Notes: generated from the sequence alone by a model not told the origin. Counted from the first letter of the stretch, positions 22,657-31,313 are shown. The stretch is 42,138 nt of DNA from Oscillospiraceae bacterium (GCA_016297855.1 JAEDFW010000003.1:1-42138), one strand, 5' to 3'. Numbers and translations are program-made.

Positions 22657-25209
22657 TTATCCGTTTTTCCGATTATTTTCCTCCAGAATGTGAGCGATCT
22701 CCTGCTGCACGGCCATGACCTCATCATGGAAGCGTTCGGCAGGGACACGCTCGGCGTTGTGGCCCAGAATAATCAGCTGCTCCAGCGAGTCCGATGTCGC
22801 CACACGCACACGCCTGCGGCGGCTGCGCAGCTCATACGTCACGCGCTCAATATACTGGTCAGCCGTCTCGGCCTCTTTGGTGTAGACGATGTAGATGTTA
22901 TGATATTTTTCCACTGCACCCTGGTTCTGCATCACGCGGTAAGCGTCGAATACCAGAATCAGCGCGCAGCCGCGGTAGCCTTGATAATTGCAGAGGAAAT
23001 TCATCAGCATGTGCCGTGCGGCGTCCAGATTATCCCTCGCCACATGTTTCAGCTCGTCCCACGCAAAGATAATGTTGTAGCCGTCGACCAAAAGGTATTC
23101 ATCGGCAGGCTCCATCTGCTGCAAAAGCTCGCGCTTATGCTCCGAGCGCAGCGCCATCATCGGCAGCACGTCCCGCCGGCGAATTGCGCCGTAGGTACGC
23201 TCAAAGATCGACAGCAGCTCCTTTTCCAGCTCCGGCGCACCGCCGGGTGCAACCGCACGCACGATTTTCTCCGGTACAGCAGGTTTTGGCCGCAGATCCA
23301 AAAGCGGCAGGTGGGCGTATCCGTCCACCTCGTCCCACTTGACCTCGAAGCCCGCGCCATGCGCGCAGAAGACAGAACCTGTCGGATGATCCAGATCGCG
23401 CTCCGGGTCGTAGCCGACCGCCTGCACGACGGCAGCCTGATCAGAGCAGGGCCGGTAGCCATCCAGGCAGCAGGAAATTCTTCCCCTGCCGCGCGTATAG
23501 TTTGTCACTTCGCGCGGATATCCGCGCATCAGCCGAACCGGAGCGCTGCCGCGTAAGATGGCCATACCGCTGTCCGCCGTCTCGGGCGGATCAAAACTGC
23601 CCTGCATCCGCTGAATATCGGTCATCGCCCTGCCCACCATCTCCGGCGGCAGCTCGAGCCGGAAGCAATACCACGGCTCAAGCAGAACGCTCCGCGCCTT
23701 TCTGAGTCCCTGCCGAACCGCGCGGTAGGTGGCCTGCCGGAAATCGCCGCCCTCAGTGTGCTTTTCGTGCGCGCGCCCGGCGACAAGCGTGATGCGCAGA
23801 TCGGTAATTGGCGCGCCGGTCAAAACGCCTGGATGCTCACGCTCCGCCAGATGCGTGAAGATCAGCCGCTGCCAGTTGCGCGCAAGCACATCCTCACTGC
23901 ACATGGTGTCAAATTGCAACCCGCTGCCCGGCTCCATCGGTTCGAGTAGCAGCTGTACCTCGGCGTAATGGCGCAGCGGCTCATAGTGCCCCACGCCCAC
24001 CACGGGCGCTTCGATCGTCTCCTTGTAAACAATACTGCCCTCGTCAAAGCGCACGCGCAGACCAAAGCGATCAAGGATTTTGCGCTGCAGGATCTCCATC
24101 TGTACCTCGCCCATCAGTTGCACATGAATCTCTCGCAGCCTCGCGTTCCAAAGAAGATGCAGCTGTGGGTCCTCCTCTTCCAGCTGACGCAGCTGTGAAA
24201 ACGCGGTCTGCACATCACAGCCGTCCTCCGGCTGCAGCCTGTATTCCAGCACCGGCTGCAAAACGGGTTTTTCCCCGGCTACGCTTGCACCGAGACCGTC
24301 GCCCGGCATGGTTTTGCTCAGACCGGTCACAGCGCAGACGGTGCCTGCAGGCGCCGATTGCAGCAGCGTAAATCTGGTGCCGGTATATTCGCGCAGCTGG
24401 TCGGCTTTTTCTTCCCAGCCGTCACCTTTCAGCAGCGTCTTGACCTTCAGCTCTCCGCCTGTCACCTTCAAAAAAGTCAGCCGCGCGCCCTGATTATCAC
24501 GCGCAATCTTAAAGACGCGCGCCGAAAACTCCTGCGGCCAATCCGGCTCGCGGGTGTAGCGCGCAAGCCCGTCCAGCAGCGCATCCACGCCGTCAAGATG
24601 CAGCGCAGCGCCAAAAAAGCACGGAAATATTTCGCGCTTAGCGATGAGCGCGGCGACGTCCTCGTCCGCAATTTCGCCTGTTTCCAGATAGCGCTCCATC
24701 ATCGCCTCGTCATACAGCGCCAGCTGCTCATCGTCGTGAACAGTAAAATCGAGGCAGTTTTCATCCAACTCCGACTGCAGCTGCCGAAGAAGTGCCGCGC
24801 GATCCGTCCCCGCGGTGTCCATCTTGTTGATAAAAATCAGCGTCGGAACCCGGTAGCGCCGCAGCAGCTGCCAGAGTGTATGCGTATGCCCCTGCACGCC
24901 GCTCGGTCCGCTGATGATGAGCACCGCATAATCCAGCACGGACAAACAGCGCTCAGCCTCGGCGGAAAAATCGACGTGACCCGGCGTGTCGATAAGCGTC
25001 ATGCGGCAGCCGCCATACTCCATGACGGCCTGCTTGGAAAAGACGGTGATCCCCCGGTCGCGCTCGATCGCATCGGTATCGAAAAAAGCATCGCCGTGAT
25101 CAACGCGGCCAAGCCGCCGGATGACGCCACAGCGGTAGAGCATCGCCTCGGAGAGTGTCGTCTTGCCCGCGTCAACATGGGCGACGACGCCCAGTGTGAT
25201 TTGTTTCAT
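22657..25209 (-). CDS. EF-G/TetM-like translation GTPase fused to Rae1/YacP-type NYN ribonuclease
   Basis: 850 residues. About 1-660: translational GTPase with G1 AHVDAGKT (10-17), switch I RGIT (52-55), DTPG (74-77), NKMD (128-131) and EF-G domains II-V. The domain IV loop, which is YYSPVST in TetM, reads AHEKHTEGG before DFRQATYR, as in non-resistance relatives. About 704-850: NYN domain close to Bacillus Rae1/YacP: LLVDGYNIIFAW, LILVFDAYRV, YTKEAETADQYIE, VATSDSLEQ. Rae1 cuts mRNA in the ribosomal A site, where TetM-like proteins also bind, so the fusion suggests GTPase-guided A-site cleavage. Acidic residues of the nuclease are kept. AAAGGA before the ATG. Confidence 0.88.
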   Translation of the reverse strand: MKQITLGVVAHVDAGKTTLSEAMLYRCGVIRRLGRVDHGDAFFDTDAIERDRGITVFSKQAVMEYGGCRMTLIDTPGHVDFSAEAERCLSVLDYAVLIISGPSGVQGHTHTLWQLLRRYRVPTLIFINKMDTAGTDRAALLRQLQSELDENCLDFTVHDDEQLALYDEAMMERYLETGEIADEDVAALIAKREIFPCFFGAALHLDGVDALLDGLARYTREPDWPQEFSARVFKIARDNQGARLTFLKVTGGELKVKTLLKGDGWEEKADQLREYTGTRFTLLQSAPAGTVCAVTGLSKTMPGDGLGASVAGEKPVLQPVLEYRLQPEDGCDVQTAFSQLRQLEEEDPQLHLLWNARLREIHVQLMGEVQMEILQRKILDRFGLRVRFDEGSIVYKETIEAPVVGVGHYEPLRHYAEVQLLLEPMEPGSGLQFDTMCSEDVLARNWQRLIFTHLAEREHPGVLTGAPITDLRITLVAGRAHEKHTEGGDFRQATYRAVRQGLRKARSVLLEPWYCFRLELPPEMVGRAMTDIQRMQGSFDPPETADSGMAILRGSAPVRLMRGYPREVTNYTRGRGRISCCLDGYRPCSDQAAVVQAVGYDPERDLDHPTGSVFCAHGAGFEVKWDEVDGYAHLPLLDLRPKPAVPEKIVRAVAPGGAPELEKELLSIFERTYGAIRRRDVLPMMALRSEHKRELLQQMEPADEYLLVDGYNIIFAWDELKHVARDNLDAARHMLMNFLCNYQGYRGCALILVFDAYRVMQNQGAVEKYHNIYIVYTKEAETADQYIERVTYELRSRRRRVRVATSDSLEQLIILGHNAERVPAERFHDEVMAVQQEIAHILEENNRKNG

Positions 25210-25238
25210 GCAGCAATTCCTTTTATCGCATCGGTTCT

Positions 25239-25697
25239 TCAGCGTCCAACGGGGTGCGCGGCAATATAATCGTCCGCGATCTGCGCAGCCATGGCCACAA
25301 GCTCAGGGCAAGGACGCTTTTTGTAGTATTCCTGTGTGCGCGGCGCGGGATCGACTTTTTTCACGTCCTGAGAAAGACCGAGAAGCTCGCGGCAGATGAT
25401 CGAGCCGTTTTCCGCACGGTATCGCTCCGCTGCTTCCTGCACGCCGTGGTAAAGTGCCAGCTTTGCCGCGCGGTCGTCGGGCGCATCGTAGCCGTAAATG
25501 GCGCTCAACGTGAGCGTCAGGCCGCTCACCGCGCCGCACACCTCGCGCATACCGCCCACGCCGCCGCCAAAGCCGGACGCGAGCTTCAGCGCCTGCTGCT
25601 GTGTAAGTCCCGTTTCATCGCAAAACGCAGCAAATACCGCCTGTGCGCAGTTATAGCCCTGCATAAAAAGCGCCTGCGCCTGTTCCGCATGTGTCAT
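25239..25697 (-). CDS. C_GCAxxG_C_C family protein (redox-type)
   Basis: 152 residues. Conserved cysteines in GYNCAQAVF, FGGGVGGMREVCGAVSG, SIICRELLG and KRPCPELV match the C-GCAxxG-C-C family, small proteins presumed to be redox-active or metal-binding in anaerobes. No signal peptide. Thirty bases upstream of the GTPase-NYN gene on the same strand, so likely the first gene of that transcript. Function not established for the family. Confidence 0.85.
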   Translation of the reverse strand: MTHAEQAQALFMQGYNCAQAVFAAFCDETGLTQQQALKLASGFGGGVGGMREVCGAVSGLTLTLSAIYGYDAPDDRAAKLALYHGVQEAAERYRAENGSIICRELLGLSQDVKKVDPAPRTQEYYKKRPCPELVAMAAQIADDYIAAHPVGR

Positions 25698-25764
25698 ATC
25701 CGTATCCTCCCGTGTCTTTTTTAGCAGTATACCACATTGCGCGCCCGTTTTCCATGCCGCGCGC

Positions 25765-25793
25765 TTGTTTTCGCCGGTTTTTCCTGCTACAAT
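25765..25793 (+). promoter_or_regulatory. Promoter of the radical SAM gene
   Basis: TTGTTT (25765-25770), 17-bp spacer, TACAAT (25788-25793). Confidence 0.55.
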
Positions 25794-25813
25794 GGCAAAA
25801 AGGAGGCGGTGCG

Positions 25814-26659
25814 GTGTATTCGAAGGTTTTTTTGGAGATTACGAACGTCTGCAATCTCAGGTGCAGCTTCTGCCCCGGCACGCGACGGGAAAAGCGCTTT
25901 CTCTCACCGGAGGAATTCGGCATACTCGCCGGTAAGCTGCGCAGTGTGACGGAATATCTGCACCTGCATGTGATGGGAGAGCCGCTGTTTCACCCGCAGC
26001 TGGCCGAAATACTTGCCATCGCGCAACAGTTGGACTTCCGCATCAATCTCACCACCAACGGAACGCTGTTACAACAGCGGCAGCAAATTCTGCTGAGTGC
26101 CCCCGCGCTGCGGCGTGTGAACATCAGCCTGCACTCGTTTGAGGCAAATGCATGCGGGGATTTTGATGCGTATGTTCGCGCCTGCGCCGCCTTTGGCCGT
26201 GAAGCCGCCGCGCACGGCAAGCTGTTGAGCTACCGGCTGTGGAATCTCGACGGTGAAGCCACGCGCGGCCTGCATGAAAAAAACGACGCAATCCTCGCTG
26301 CGCTGCACGCGGCATTTCCGCAGCCTTGGCAAAAAAATACCTGGGGCTGGCGACTGGGTGAGACAGTCTACATCAACTGCGGCGAGAAATTCGACTGGCC
26401 GTCCATGGACGCGTCCGACCGCGGCGAACATGGCCGCTGCCGCGCGCTGACCGGGCAGCTGGCCGTTTTGTGCGACGGAACCGTCGTGCCCTGCTGTCTC
26501 GACGCCGATGGCCGGATGGCGCTCGGCAATCTTTTTTCACAGGAGCTTGCAGACATTCTCGCCTCTCCGCTGGCACGCGAGATTGCAGATGGTTTTTCCC
26601 GCAGCGTACGCATACACCCGCTCTGCCGCCGCTGCGGTTATATCGCCCGCTTTGGTTGA
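25814..26659 (+). CDS. Radical SAM protein with SPASM-like C-terminus
   Basis: 281 residues. SAM/[4Fe-4S] motif CNLRCSFC (Cys13, Cys17, Cys20), HVMGEPLFHPQL and LTTNGTLL are typical. The C-terminal part (about 215-281) has CRALTGQLAVLCDGTVVPCC, GNLF and CRRCGY, an auxiliary-cluster (SPASM) arrangement. Reaction unknown; no clear peptide substrate gene is adjacent. Start GTG 25814 follows AAAGGAGG by eight bases; the frame is open further upstream but the promoter lies inside that extension. Confidence 0.87.
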   Translation: MYSKVFLEITNVCNLRCSFCPGTRREKRFLSPEEFGILAGKLRSVTEYLHLHVMGEPLFHPQLAEILAIAQQLDFRINLTTNGTLLQQRQQILLSAPALRRVNISLHSFEANACGDFDAYVRACAAFGREAAAHGKLLSYRLWNLDGEATRGLHEKNDAILAALHAAFPQPWQKNTWGWRLGETVYINCGEKFDWPSMDASDRGEHGRCRALTGQLAVLCDGTVVPCCLDADGRMALGNLFSQELADILASPLAREIADGFSRSVRIHPLCRRCGYIARFG

Positions 26660-26778
26660 ACGCCTGTTTCTTTCTGCTGCGCAGGCAGCACCTGGATGAT
26701 TTGAGAATCTTTAGAGAATCTTCATGCTTCGTTTACAAACTGTTCACCACATCATCCCCAGTTTCGGGTATTCTACAG

Positions 26779-26847
26779 TCACAGGGAACGTTGGTTTCCG
26801 GGAATACCCGGAGACAGCCGACAGCGCTTCTTTGTACCAATCAACAT
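26779..26847 (-). CDS. Possible 22-residue small ORF
   Basis: ATG at 26847-26845 follows AGAGGTGA closely and encodes a basic peptide beginning MLIGTKKRC and ending PGNQRSL before TGA. It overlaps the nested hairpin. No family is recognised; it may be a chance frame inside a repeat element. Confidence 0.2.
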   Translation of the reverse strand: MLIGTKKRCRLSPGIPGNQRSL

Positions 26848-26885
26848 GCTTTCACCTCTTTTTCTCTCCTCTCTTTTTCAAAAGG

Positions 26886-26912
26886 AAGCCGGCATCAAAC
26901 GATGCCGGCTTT
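26886..26912. terminator. Hairpin terminator
   Basis: Perfect 11-bp stem AAGCCGGCATC/GATGCCGGCTT, loop AAAC; read on the minus strand it is followed by CCTTTTG, so it may end the lipoprotein transcript. Confidence 0.55.
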
Positions 26913-26930
26913 CGCCATATCTTGCAATCA

Positions 26931-26958
26931 GCGGCAGGCGCAAACATGCGCCTGCCGC
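26931..26958 (-). terminator. 3' hairpin of the lipoprotein gene
   Basis: Perfect 12-bp stem GCGGCAGGCGCA/TGCGCCTGCCGC, loop AACA, six bases after the stop codon; little T tract. Confidence 0.5.
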
Positions 26959-26964
26959 CTTGTG

Positions 26965-28242
26965 TTATTGTTTTGTTGTCGGGGTCACGAGGTAATCCGC
27001 GCTGACGTAGGCATATATGCCGTTCAGCACGATCTCATACCAGTTGTTCGCCGTTTTGCCGCATACAGCGACCGCCGTGTTCTGCGGCAGCGACTGCAGA
27101 ATATCTCCGTTCGTCGACGGGAAGCTGCGCACATTCAAGCTAGTGGCCGTGACAATCATGCACGCTCCCATGGGCGTAATCTCAGTATCGAGATCGGCAG
27201 GCCAATCGGACACAGACTCGTCAGGCGTAAAGAGCCGGTTCGCGCCGAAGATGCCCGCCACGCGGCAGGCCTGCTCGGTCGTGAACGTGGCATAACCGCT
27301 CTCGCCGTAGAAAATACCGCAGTCCCAAGTGTCATCCTTCCAGATAAGTTCGACGCCGTAGCGGTCTTCGCCGATGATCACTGTAAAATTGGGTTCGCTT
27401 GCCGGCACGGAAGAAAGATCGTCGGAGAAGTTTGCATTCAGAAGCATCTCGCTCAGCGCGAGCGCGTCGTTCTCGGGCAGATCACGGGTGAGTGCGTCCT
27501 CGCCGACGCCATACTCCACCGAAGCCACAGCCGAAGGCTCCGGCTCTTCGGGCGCGGGCACACTGATGGTGAACCAGCCCGTACCGCCAGACTCATTGAA
27601 GCTGAACTGCAGCTGCTGCCCGCCAGACTGGCGATCCGTCAGCAAAAAGCCCTGCTCGCTGCCGGTAACGGTGTACAGACCGGATGATGCGTAAAAGCTG
27701 TAGAACAGCTCCTGCATGGTGTTCTCCGTCTCCAAAAGGCCGCACGCATAGGCTGTGTCCAGTTCCAGACGGTCGGCCATGTTGTCGCGCAGGTAACTGT
27801 CAGAGATGAGATGCAGCGGCAGCAGCAGATCATAGTTCCGGTCAGCCAGCCGCAGCTCGCGGTGCGCGCCGACAAAAATATACCAGTCTTTGATGTTCTG
27901 CGGCTCCTTCTGATACAAACACCAGTAGTGTGTCACGCTGCCGTCTTCCTTGGTAAACAGCCAGCACGGGCCATAGTCGTTTTCAAACTTTGCGCTTGCA
28001 ATGCCGCTGTTTTTCTTCACGATCAGCTTCTGCATCGCATCCAGGCTCTTGCCCGTCTCAAACTGATAGCCGCCGTAGGAAACGAAGTCGCCGCTGTTCA
28101 CATCGGCCTTGAGATCGAGCACAAGCGTTTCATCGCTGTCAAACGCACGGGCCTGAATCCCGCCGTCGGATTTTCCCGAGCAGCCGGTCAAAACACTCGC
28201 CAGCATCGCCAGCGCCAGCAGAAGCGCCAAACTCTTTTTCAT
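26965..28242 (-). CDS. Secreted lipoprotein with C-terminal SH3 domain
   Basis: 425 residues. Lipoprotein signal with lipobox LTGC (Cys21), so membrane-anchored outside the cell. Residues 22-350 show no recognised family, with acidic segments and a proline/glutamate stretch (PAPEEPEPS). The C-terminus (about 360-420) is a bacterial SH3 domain: VTATSLNVRSFPSTNGDILQ and YAYVSADYL, often wall-binding. GGAGGG before the ATG; own promoter. Likely cell-surface role; ligand unknown. Confidence 0.8.
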   Translation of the reverse strand: MKKSLALLLALAMLASVLTGCSGKSDGGIQARAFDSDETLVLDLKADVNSGDFVSYGGYQFETGKSLDAMQKLIVKKNSGIASAKFENDYGPCWLFTKEDGSVTHYWCLYQKEPQNIKDWYIFVGAHRELRLADRNYDLLLPLHLISDSYLRDNMADRLELDTAYACGLLETENTMQELFYSFYASSGLYTVTGSEQGFLLTDRQSGGQQLQFSFNESGGTGWFTISVPAPEEPEPSAVASVEYGVGEDALTRDLPENDALALSEMLLNANFSDDLSSVPASEPNFTVIIGEDRYGVELIWKDDTWDCGIFYGESGYATFTTEQACRVAGIFGANRLFTPDESVSDWPADLDTEITPMGACMIVTATSLNVRSFPSTNGDILQSLPQNTAVAVCGKTANNWYEIVLNGIYAYVSADYLVTPTTKQ

Positions 28243-28291
28243 CGGGTTCCCTCCATTCCATCACATTTGCTTTCTGCGTCTATTTTTTCAC

Positions 28292-28320
28292 AGTATAGCA
28301 CACTCTTTCTGCTTTTGCAA
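28292..28320 (-). promoter_or_regulatory. Promoter of the SH3 lipoprotein gene
   Basis: Minus strand TTGCAA (28320-28315), 17-bp spacer, TATACT (28297-28292). Confidence 0.6.
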
Positions 28321-28418
28321 ATTTCATAAAAAAAGATGAGTGTTTTTCCGCCGTCTGTGCAGCGTTGCCGTAAAAATCGTCTTTTTTCACCGGTTTTCAG
28401 AGAAAACTGTCACAGAGC

Positions 28419-28447
28419 TTGAGAATTCGCGCCCGATCAGATATAAT
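28419..28447 (+). promoter_or_regulatory. Promoter of the HAD/CAT-like operon
   Basis: TTGAGA (28419-28424), 17-bp spacer, TATAAT (28442-28447). Confidence 0.6.
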
Positions 28448-28475
28448 GGCAGAAAACAACTACGGAGGAGCGTCC

Positions 28476-29132
28476 ATGCGCTACAAATGTCTGGTACTCG
28501 ATCATGACGACACCGTTGTGAACAGCACCGCCACCATCCATTTTCCGTCGTTTCTGGAATTTCTGTCGAAGATCCGCCCTGAAGCGCATTATACGCTGGA
28601 GGAGTATTTCCGCAAGAATTTTGACCCCGGCATCATGGAGCTGTTTACAGACGAGCTGCACTTTACGCCGGATGAGCTGGACGAAGAATACCGTTTCTGG
28701 CAGGCATATGTGAAAACCCGCGTGCCGCGCGCGTATCAAGGGATGCGGGATATTCTCGAGCGCCATCGCGCGCAGGGCGGTCGTATCGCTGTGGTCTCGC
28801 ACTCCACGTCCGAAACCATCGTGCGCGATTACCGCGAAAACCGGCTTCCCATGCCCGATCTCATTTTCGGCTGGGAACTGCCAATGGAGCAGCGCAAGCC
28901 AAACGCATGGCCGCTTTTGCAGATTATGCAGCGCTTCGGTCTTGAAAAAAACGAGCTTCTGATGCTCGACGATCTCAAGCCCGGCTATGACATGGCGCGT
29001 GCAGCCGGGGTGGATTTTGCAGCCGCCGGTTGGGCGAATGATATTCCCGAGATCGAGGGTTTTATGCGCAGAAACTGCGACTTCTACTGCAAAACGGTCT
29101 CGGACTTCGACAGACTGCTGCAGGAGGACTGA
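28476..29132 (+). CDS. HAD superfamily hydrolase
   Basis: 218 residues. Motif I DHDDT gives nucleophile Asp9 and acid Asp11; motif II VVSHST; motif III lysine in EQRKPNAWP; motif IV MLDDLKPG. The helical cap lies between about 20 and 90. Predicted phosphatase acting on a small phosphorylated metabolite or nucleotide. ATG 28476 follows GGAGGA. It ends one base before the next gene's start, so the two form an operon. Confidence 0.85.
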   Translation: MRYKCLVLDHDDTVVNSTATIHFPSFLEFLSKIRPEAHYTLEEYFRKNFDPGIMELFTDELHFTPDELDEEYRFWQAYVKTRVPRAYQGMRDILERHRAQGGRIAVVSHSTSETIVRDYRENRLPMPDLIFGWELPMEQRKPNAWPLLQIMQRFGLEKNELLMLDDLKPGYDMARAAGVDFAAAGWANDIPEIEGFMRRNCDFYCKTVSDFDRLLQED

Positions 29133-29133
29133 T

Positions 29134-29757
29134 ATGAAGATCATCGACCCCGCCAGCTGGAACCGGCGCGAGATCTATGCGCTGTTTTCCGCCTGCGATC
29201 ATCCGTTCTACTCGGTCACATTTGAGCTGGACGTGACAAACCTGCGCCGATTTACGCACGAAAACGGGCTGTCGTTTTATTACAGCCTGGCCTATCTCAT
29301 CACTGAGGCAATGGAGTCTGTCGAGGCGCTTTGCATACGCATTCGAGAAGGCCAGCTTGTCGTTCTCGATACGCTGATCCCCAGCTGCACCGACATCCTG
29401 CCCGGCAGCGACTGCTTCATCATCGTCACGCTGCCGCGCGGCACAGACATGGCCGTGTTCTGCCGGAACGCAAAAGCGCAGGCGCTTTCCCAGCAGACGC
29501 TGTTTGACCCCGCGATGGAGGTGCGGGACGATCTCATTTATTTCTCCTGTCTGCCGTGGTTCCCGATCACGGGCTTTGTGACGGAGCGCAATCTGGACGT
29601 TAACGACTGCATTCCGCGCGTTACCTGGGGAAAATACCAGAATCGCGGTGAACGCTTTGTTCTGAATGTGACCGTGGAGGTCAATCACCGCACCGTCGAC
29701 GGCGTACATCTGGGAACGTTCTATGAGGCGCTGCAAGCGGGTATCGACCGGCTGTAA
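29134..29757 (+). CDS. CatA-like (chloramphenicol acetyltransferase fold) O-acetyltransferase
   Basis: 207 residues, slightly shorter than classical CAT (about 213-220). Catalytic HxxxDG is present as NHRTVDGVHLGTFYEAL near the C-terminus; SFYYSLAYLITEAM and SCLPWFPITGF follow CAT topology. It may acetylate a hydroxyl group using acetyl-CoA, but classical chloramphenicol-pocket residues cannot be confirmed by eye, so resistance should not be assumed. AGGAGG overlaps the end of the HAD gene; one-base gap. The pairing with a phosphatase hints at a shared small-molecule substrate. Confidence 0.75.
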   Translation: MKIIDPASWNRREIYALFSACDHPFYSVTFELDVTNLRRFTHENGLSFYYSLAYLITEAMESVEALCIRIREGQLVVLDTLIPSCTDILPGSDCFIIVTLPRGTDMAVFCRNAKAQALSQQTLFDPAMEVRDDLIYFSCLPWFPITGFVTERNLDVNDCIPRVTWGKYQNRGERFVLNVTVEVNHRTVDGVHLGTFYEALQAGIDRL

Positions 29758-29843
29758 AAACGAGTCCCGACGCGTTTGGGAGCAGCGACCGACGCTTTTT
29801 CGTCATCTGTCAGGCAGTAGTTTCCGAAAGCACTCAATCAACC

Positions 29844-29884
29844 AAACAGCCTTCGGCCCAGCATGTGGGTCGAAGGCTGTTTCA
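29844..29884 (+). terminator. Terminator after the CAT-like gene
   Basis: 16-bp stem AAACAGCCTTCGGCCC / GGGTCGAAGGCTGTTT (one G-U), 7-nt loop, ending in TTTC. Confidence 0.7.
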
Positions 29885-29953
29885 GCATACCTTGAGATGT
29901 TTTTTACATCTGTTTGCTGCGACGCCAGAAGAATACCTTGCCGCAGAGTGTAA

Positions 29954-29990
29954 TGCGCCGGCCTGCACTGCAGGCCGGCGCAGCTTTTTG
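29954..29990 (+). terminator. Second downstream terminator
   Basis: Perfect 12-bp GC stem (29954-29965 with 29971-29982), 5-nt loop, then GCTTTTTG. Lies close to the end of the convergent ROK gene. Confidence 0.75.
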
Positions 29991-30006
29991 CCAAAGACAG
30001 CTCTGC

Positions 30007-31188
30007 TCAGAGATCAAACAACCGGTCGAAAAGTTCTCCCTGAAACAGCTGCTGCAAGACAACACAGATCGAACCATAAACGGGAGAATCCTCGCCGAAG
30101 CGCGCCTTTACAAAGGCCGGCCGCATTTGCCTCTGATGTACCGAGACATTGATGCGCGAGAGCCACTGCTCCAGAAGGCTGACAAACTCTCCCGGCAGCA
30201 ACGCCGCGTCGTGTCCGAGGATGATCGTAGAGACGTTGATCAGGTTCAGATAGTTGTTCAGCCCATAGGCCAGATGGCGCATGGCGTTATAGAAAATGGT
30301 ATAGGCGGTCATGTCCGTCAATGCAAAGGTAGCGGCCTGTGCCATGTTTTCCAGCGTCACGCCGCATTCCCGCTGGATCTGGCGCAGGATCGTGGGCGTG
30401 CTGGCATACAGCTCAAGACATCCGCGGCTGCCGCAGGCGCACTGCAGCCCCTCATCGTCGATGGATGTATGGCCAAGTTCGCCGCACGCATCCAGCAGCT
30501 CGTGATTTGAGACGACGGCTGCACCGAGGCCGCCGGTAAGGCCGACATAGAGGAAACTGTCCACATCCTTGCCTGCGCCAAAATAGAGCTCGCTCAGACC
30601 CGACGCTTTCATATCGTTGCCGACGAAGATGGGGAACGGGACAAAAGGCTGGAGCGCTTTCTGCAAATCGAGCGATCGGATGCCGAAAAAGTCAGTGACA
30701 TATGCGATGCCGGTGTTTTCGGCATTGATAATACCGACCGTGGACACGCCGAGCGCCAGAATCGGCCGATCTGTGCTGCCGGCAAGCTGCGTAATCATTT
30801 CGCGCATCTTCTGCACCAGGCTCTGCTCATTGTCCCCGGCGGTCAGCGGCCGTCTTTTCCGCACCAGAAGCTGCATCGACATCCCACATACCACACCGTG
30901 CAGGCAGGTTCGTGAGATATATACGCCGAGAATGACCGGGGAAACGTTACCGATGCGCAGCAGCATCGGCGTGCGACCGGGCGTTTTGACCGGATCGAGC
31001 GGCGGAACTTCTTCAATAATATGCTTCTGCAGCAGCTCGCTTGTAATGTTGGTCACAGTCATAGGAGACAGCTGCAGACTTTCTGAAAGCTCACTGCGCG
31101 TAATGGTGCCGGCTGTACAGATCGACTGCAGCAGCAAAGCCCGGTTTCGCTCTTTTACTTCGATCAGATTGATCCCTGCTTTTTTCAT
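30007..31188 (-). CDS. ROK family transcriptional regulator (NagC/XylR-like)
   Basis: 393 residues. N-terminal winged helix (about 18-60; RSELSESLQLSPMTVTNIT) followed by a ROK sugar-kinase-like domain with GLTGGLGAAVV (ATP/sugar region) and the zinc site His240 with Cys250, Cys252 and Cys257 (GELGHTSIDDEG, CACGSRGC). Such proteins sense a sugar or sugar phosphate and repress uptake/catabolism genes. First gene of the carbohydrate region and thus a candidate regulator of it. AGGG eight bases before the ATG. Confidence 0.9.
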   Translation of the reverse strand: MKKAGINLIEVKERNRALLLQSICTAGTITRSELSESLQLSPMTVTNITSELLQKHIIEEVPPLDPVKTPGRTPMLLRIGNVSPVILGVYISRTCLHGVVCGMSMQLLVRKRRPLTAGDNEQSLVQKMREMITQLAGSTDRPILALGVSTVGIINAENTGIAYVTDFFGIRSLDLQKALQPFVPFPIFVGNDMKASGLSELYFGAGKDVDSFLYVGLTGGLGAAVVSNHELLDACGELGHTSIDDEGLQCACGSRGCLELYASTPTILRQIQRECGVTLENMAQAATFALTDMTAYTIFYNAMRHLAYGLNNYLNLINVSTIILGHDAALLPGEFVSLLEQWLSRINVSVHQRQMRPAFVKARFGEDSPVYGSICVVLQQLFQGELFDRLFDL

Positions 31189-31237
31189 CGTAATACCCTA
31201 TGGCGGCTGGCACGCCGTCCTTTCGCTTTATAAAATT

Positions 31238-31266
31238 ATTATAATATACTCGTTTGACGTTGTAAA
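31238..31266 (-). promoter_or_regulatory. Promoter of the ROK regulator gene
   Basis: Minus strand TTTACA (31266-31261), 17-bp spacer, TATAAT (31243-31238). Confidence 0.6.
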
Positions 31267-31284
31267 TCGTTTGCCGGCAGACGC

Positions 31285-31313
31285 TGTACAAAAAAGTTCG
31301 GATATGGTAAAAT
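31285..31313 (+). promoter_or_regulatory. Possible promoter of the UPF0303 gene
   Basis: TGTACA (31285-31290), 17-bp spacer, TAAAAT (31308-31313). Confidence 0.4.

Larger units (their letters stand above)
26660..26964. other. Structured intergenic region between radical SAM and lipoprotein genes
   Basis: Contents: direct repeat GAGAATCTT (26703-26711 and 26714-26722); a nested stem with outer arms CGGGTATTC (26765-26773)/GAATACCCG (26802-26810) and inner GGGAAC (26784-26789)/GTTTCC (26794-26799); a possible minus-strand small ORF; and two strong hairpins near the end, listed separately. Confidence 0.55.

Noticed and set aside
22657..25209. Tetracycline resistance (tetM/tetO-like)
   Set aside because: The domain IV loop needed to eject the drug (YYSPVST in TetM) is replaced by AHEKHTEGG, and the protein carries an NYN nuclease, so a housekeeping or quality-control role fits better.
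29134..29757. Chloramphenicol resistance gene
   Set aside because: Only the generic HxxxDG motif and fold are visible; no close likeness to a known resistance enzyme can be claimed.
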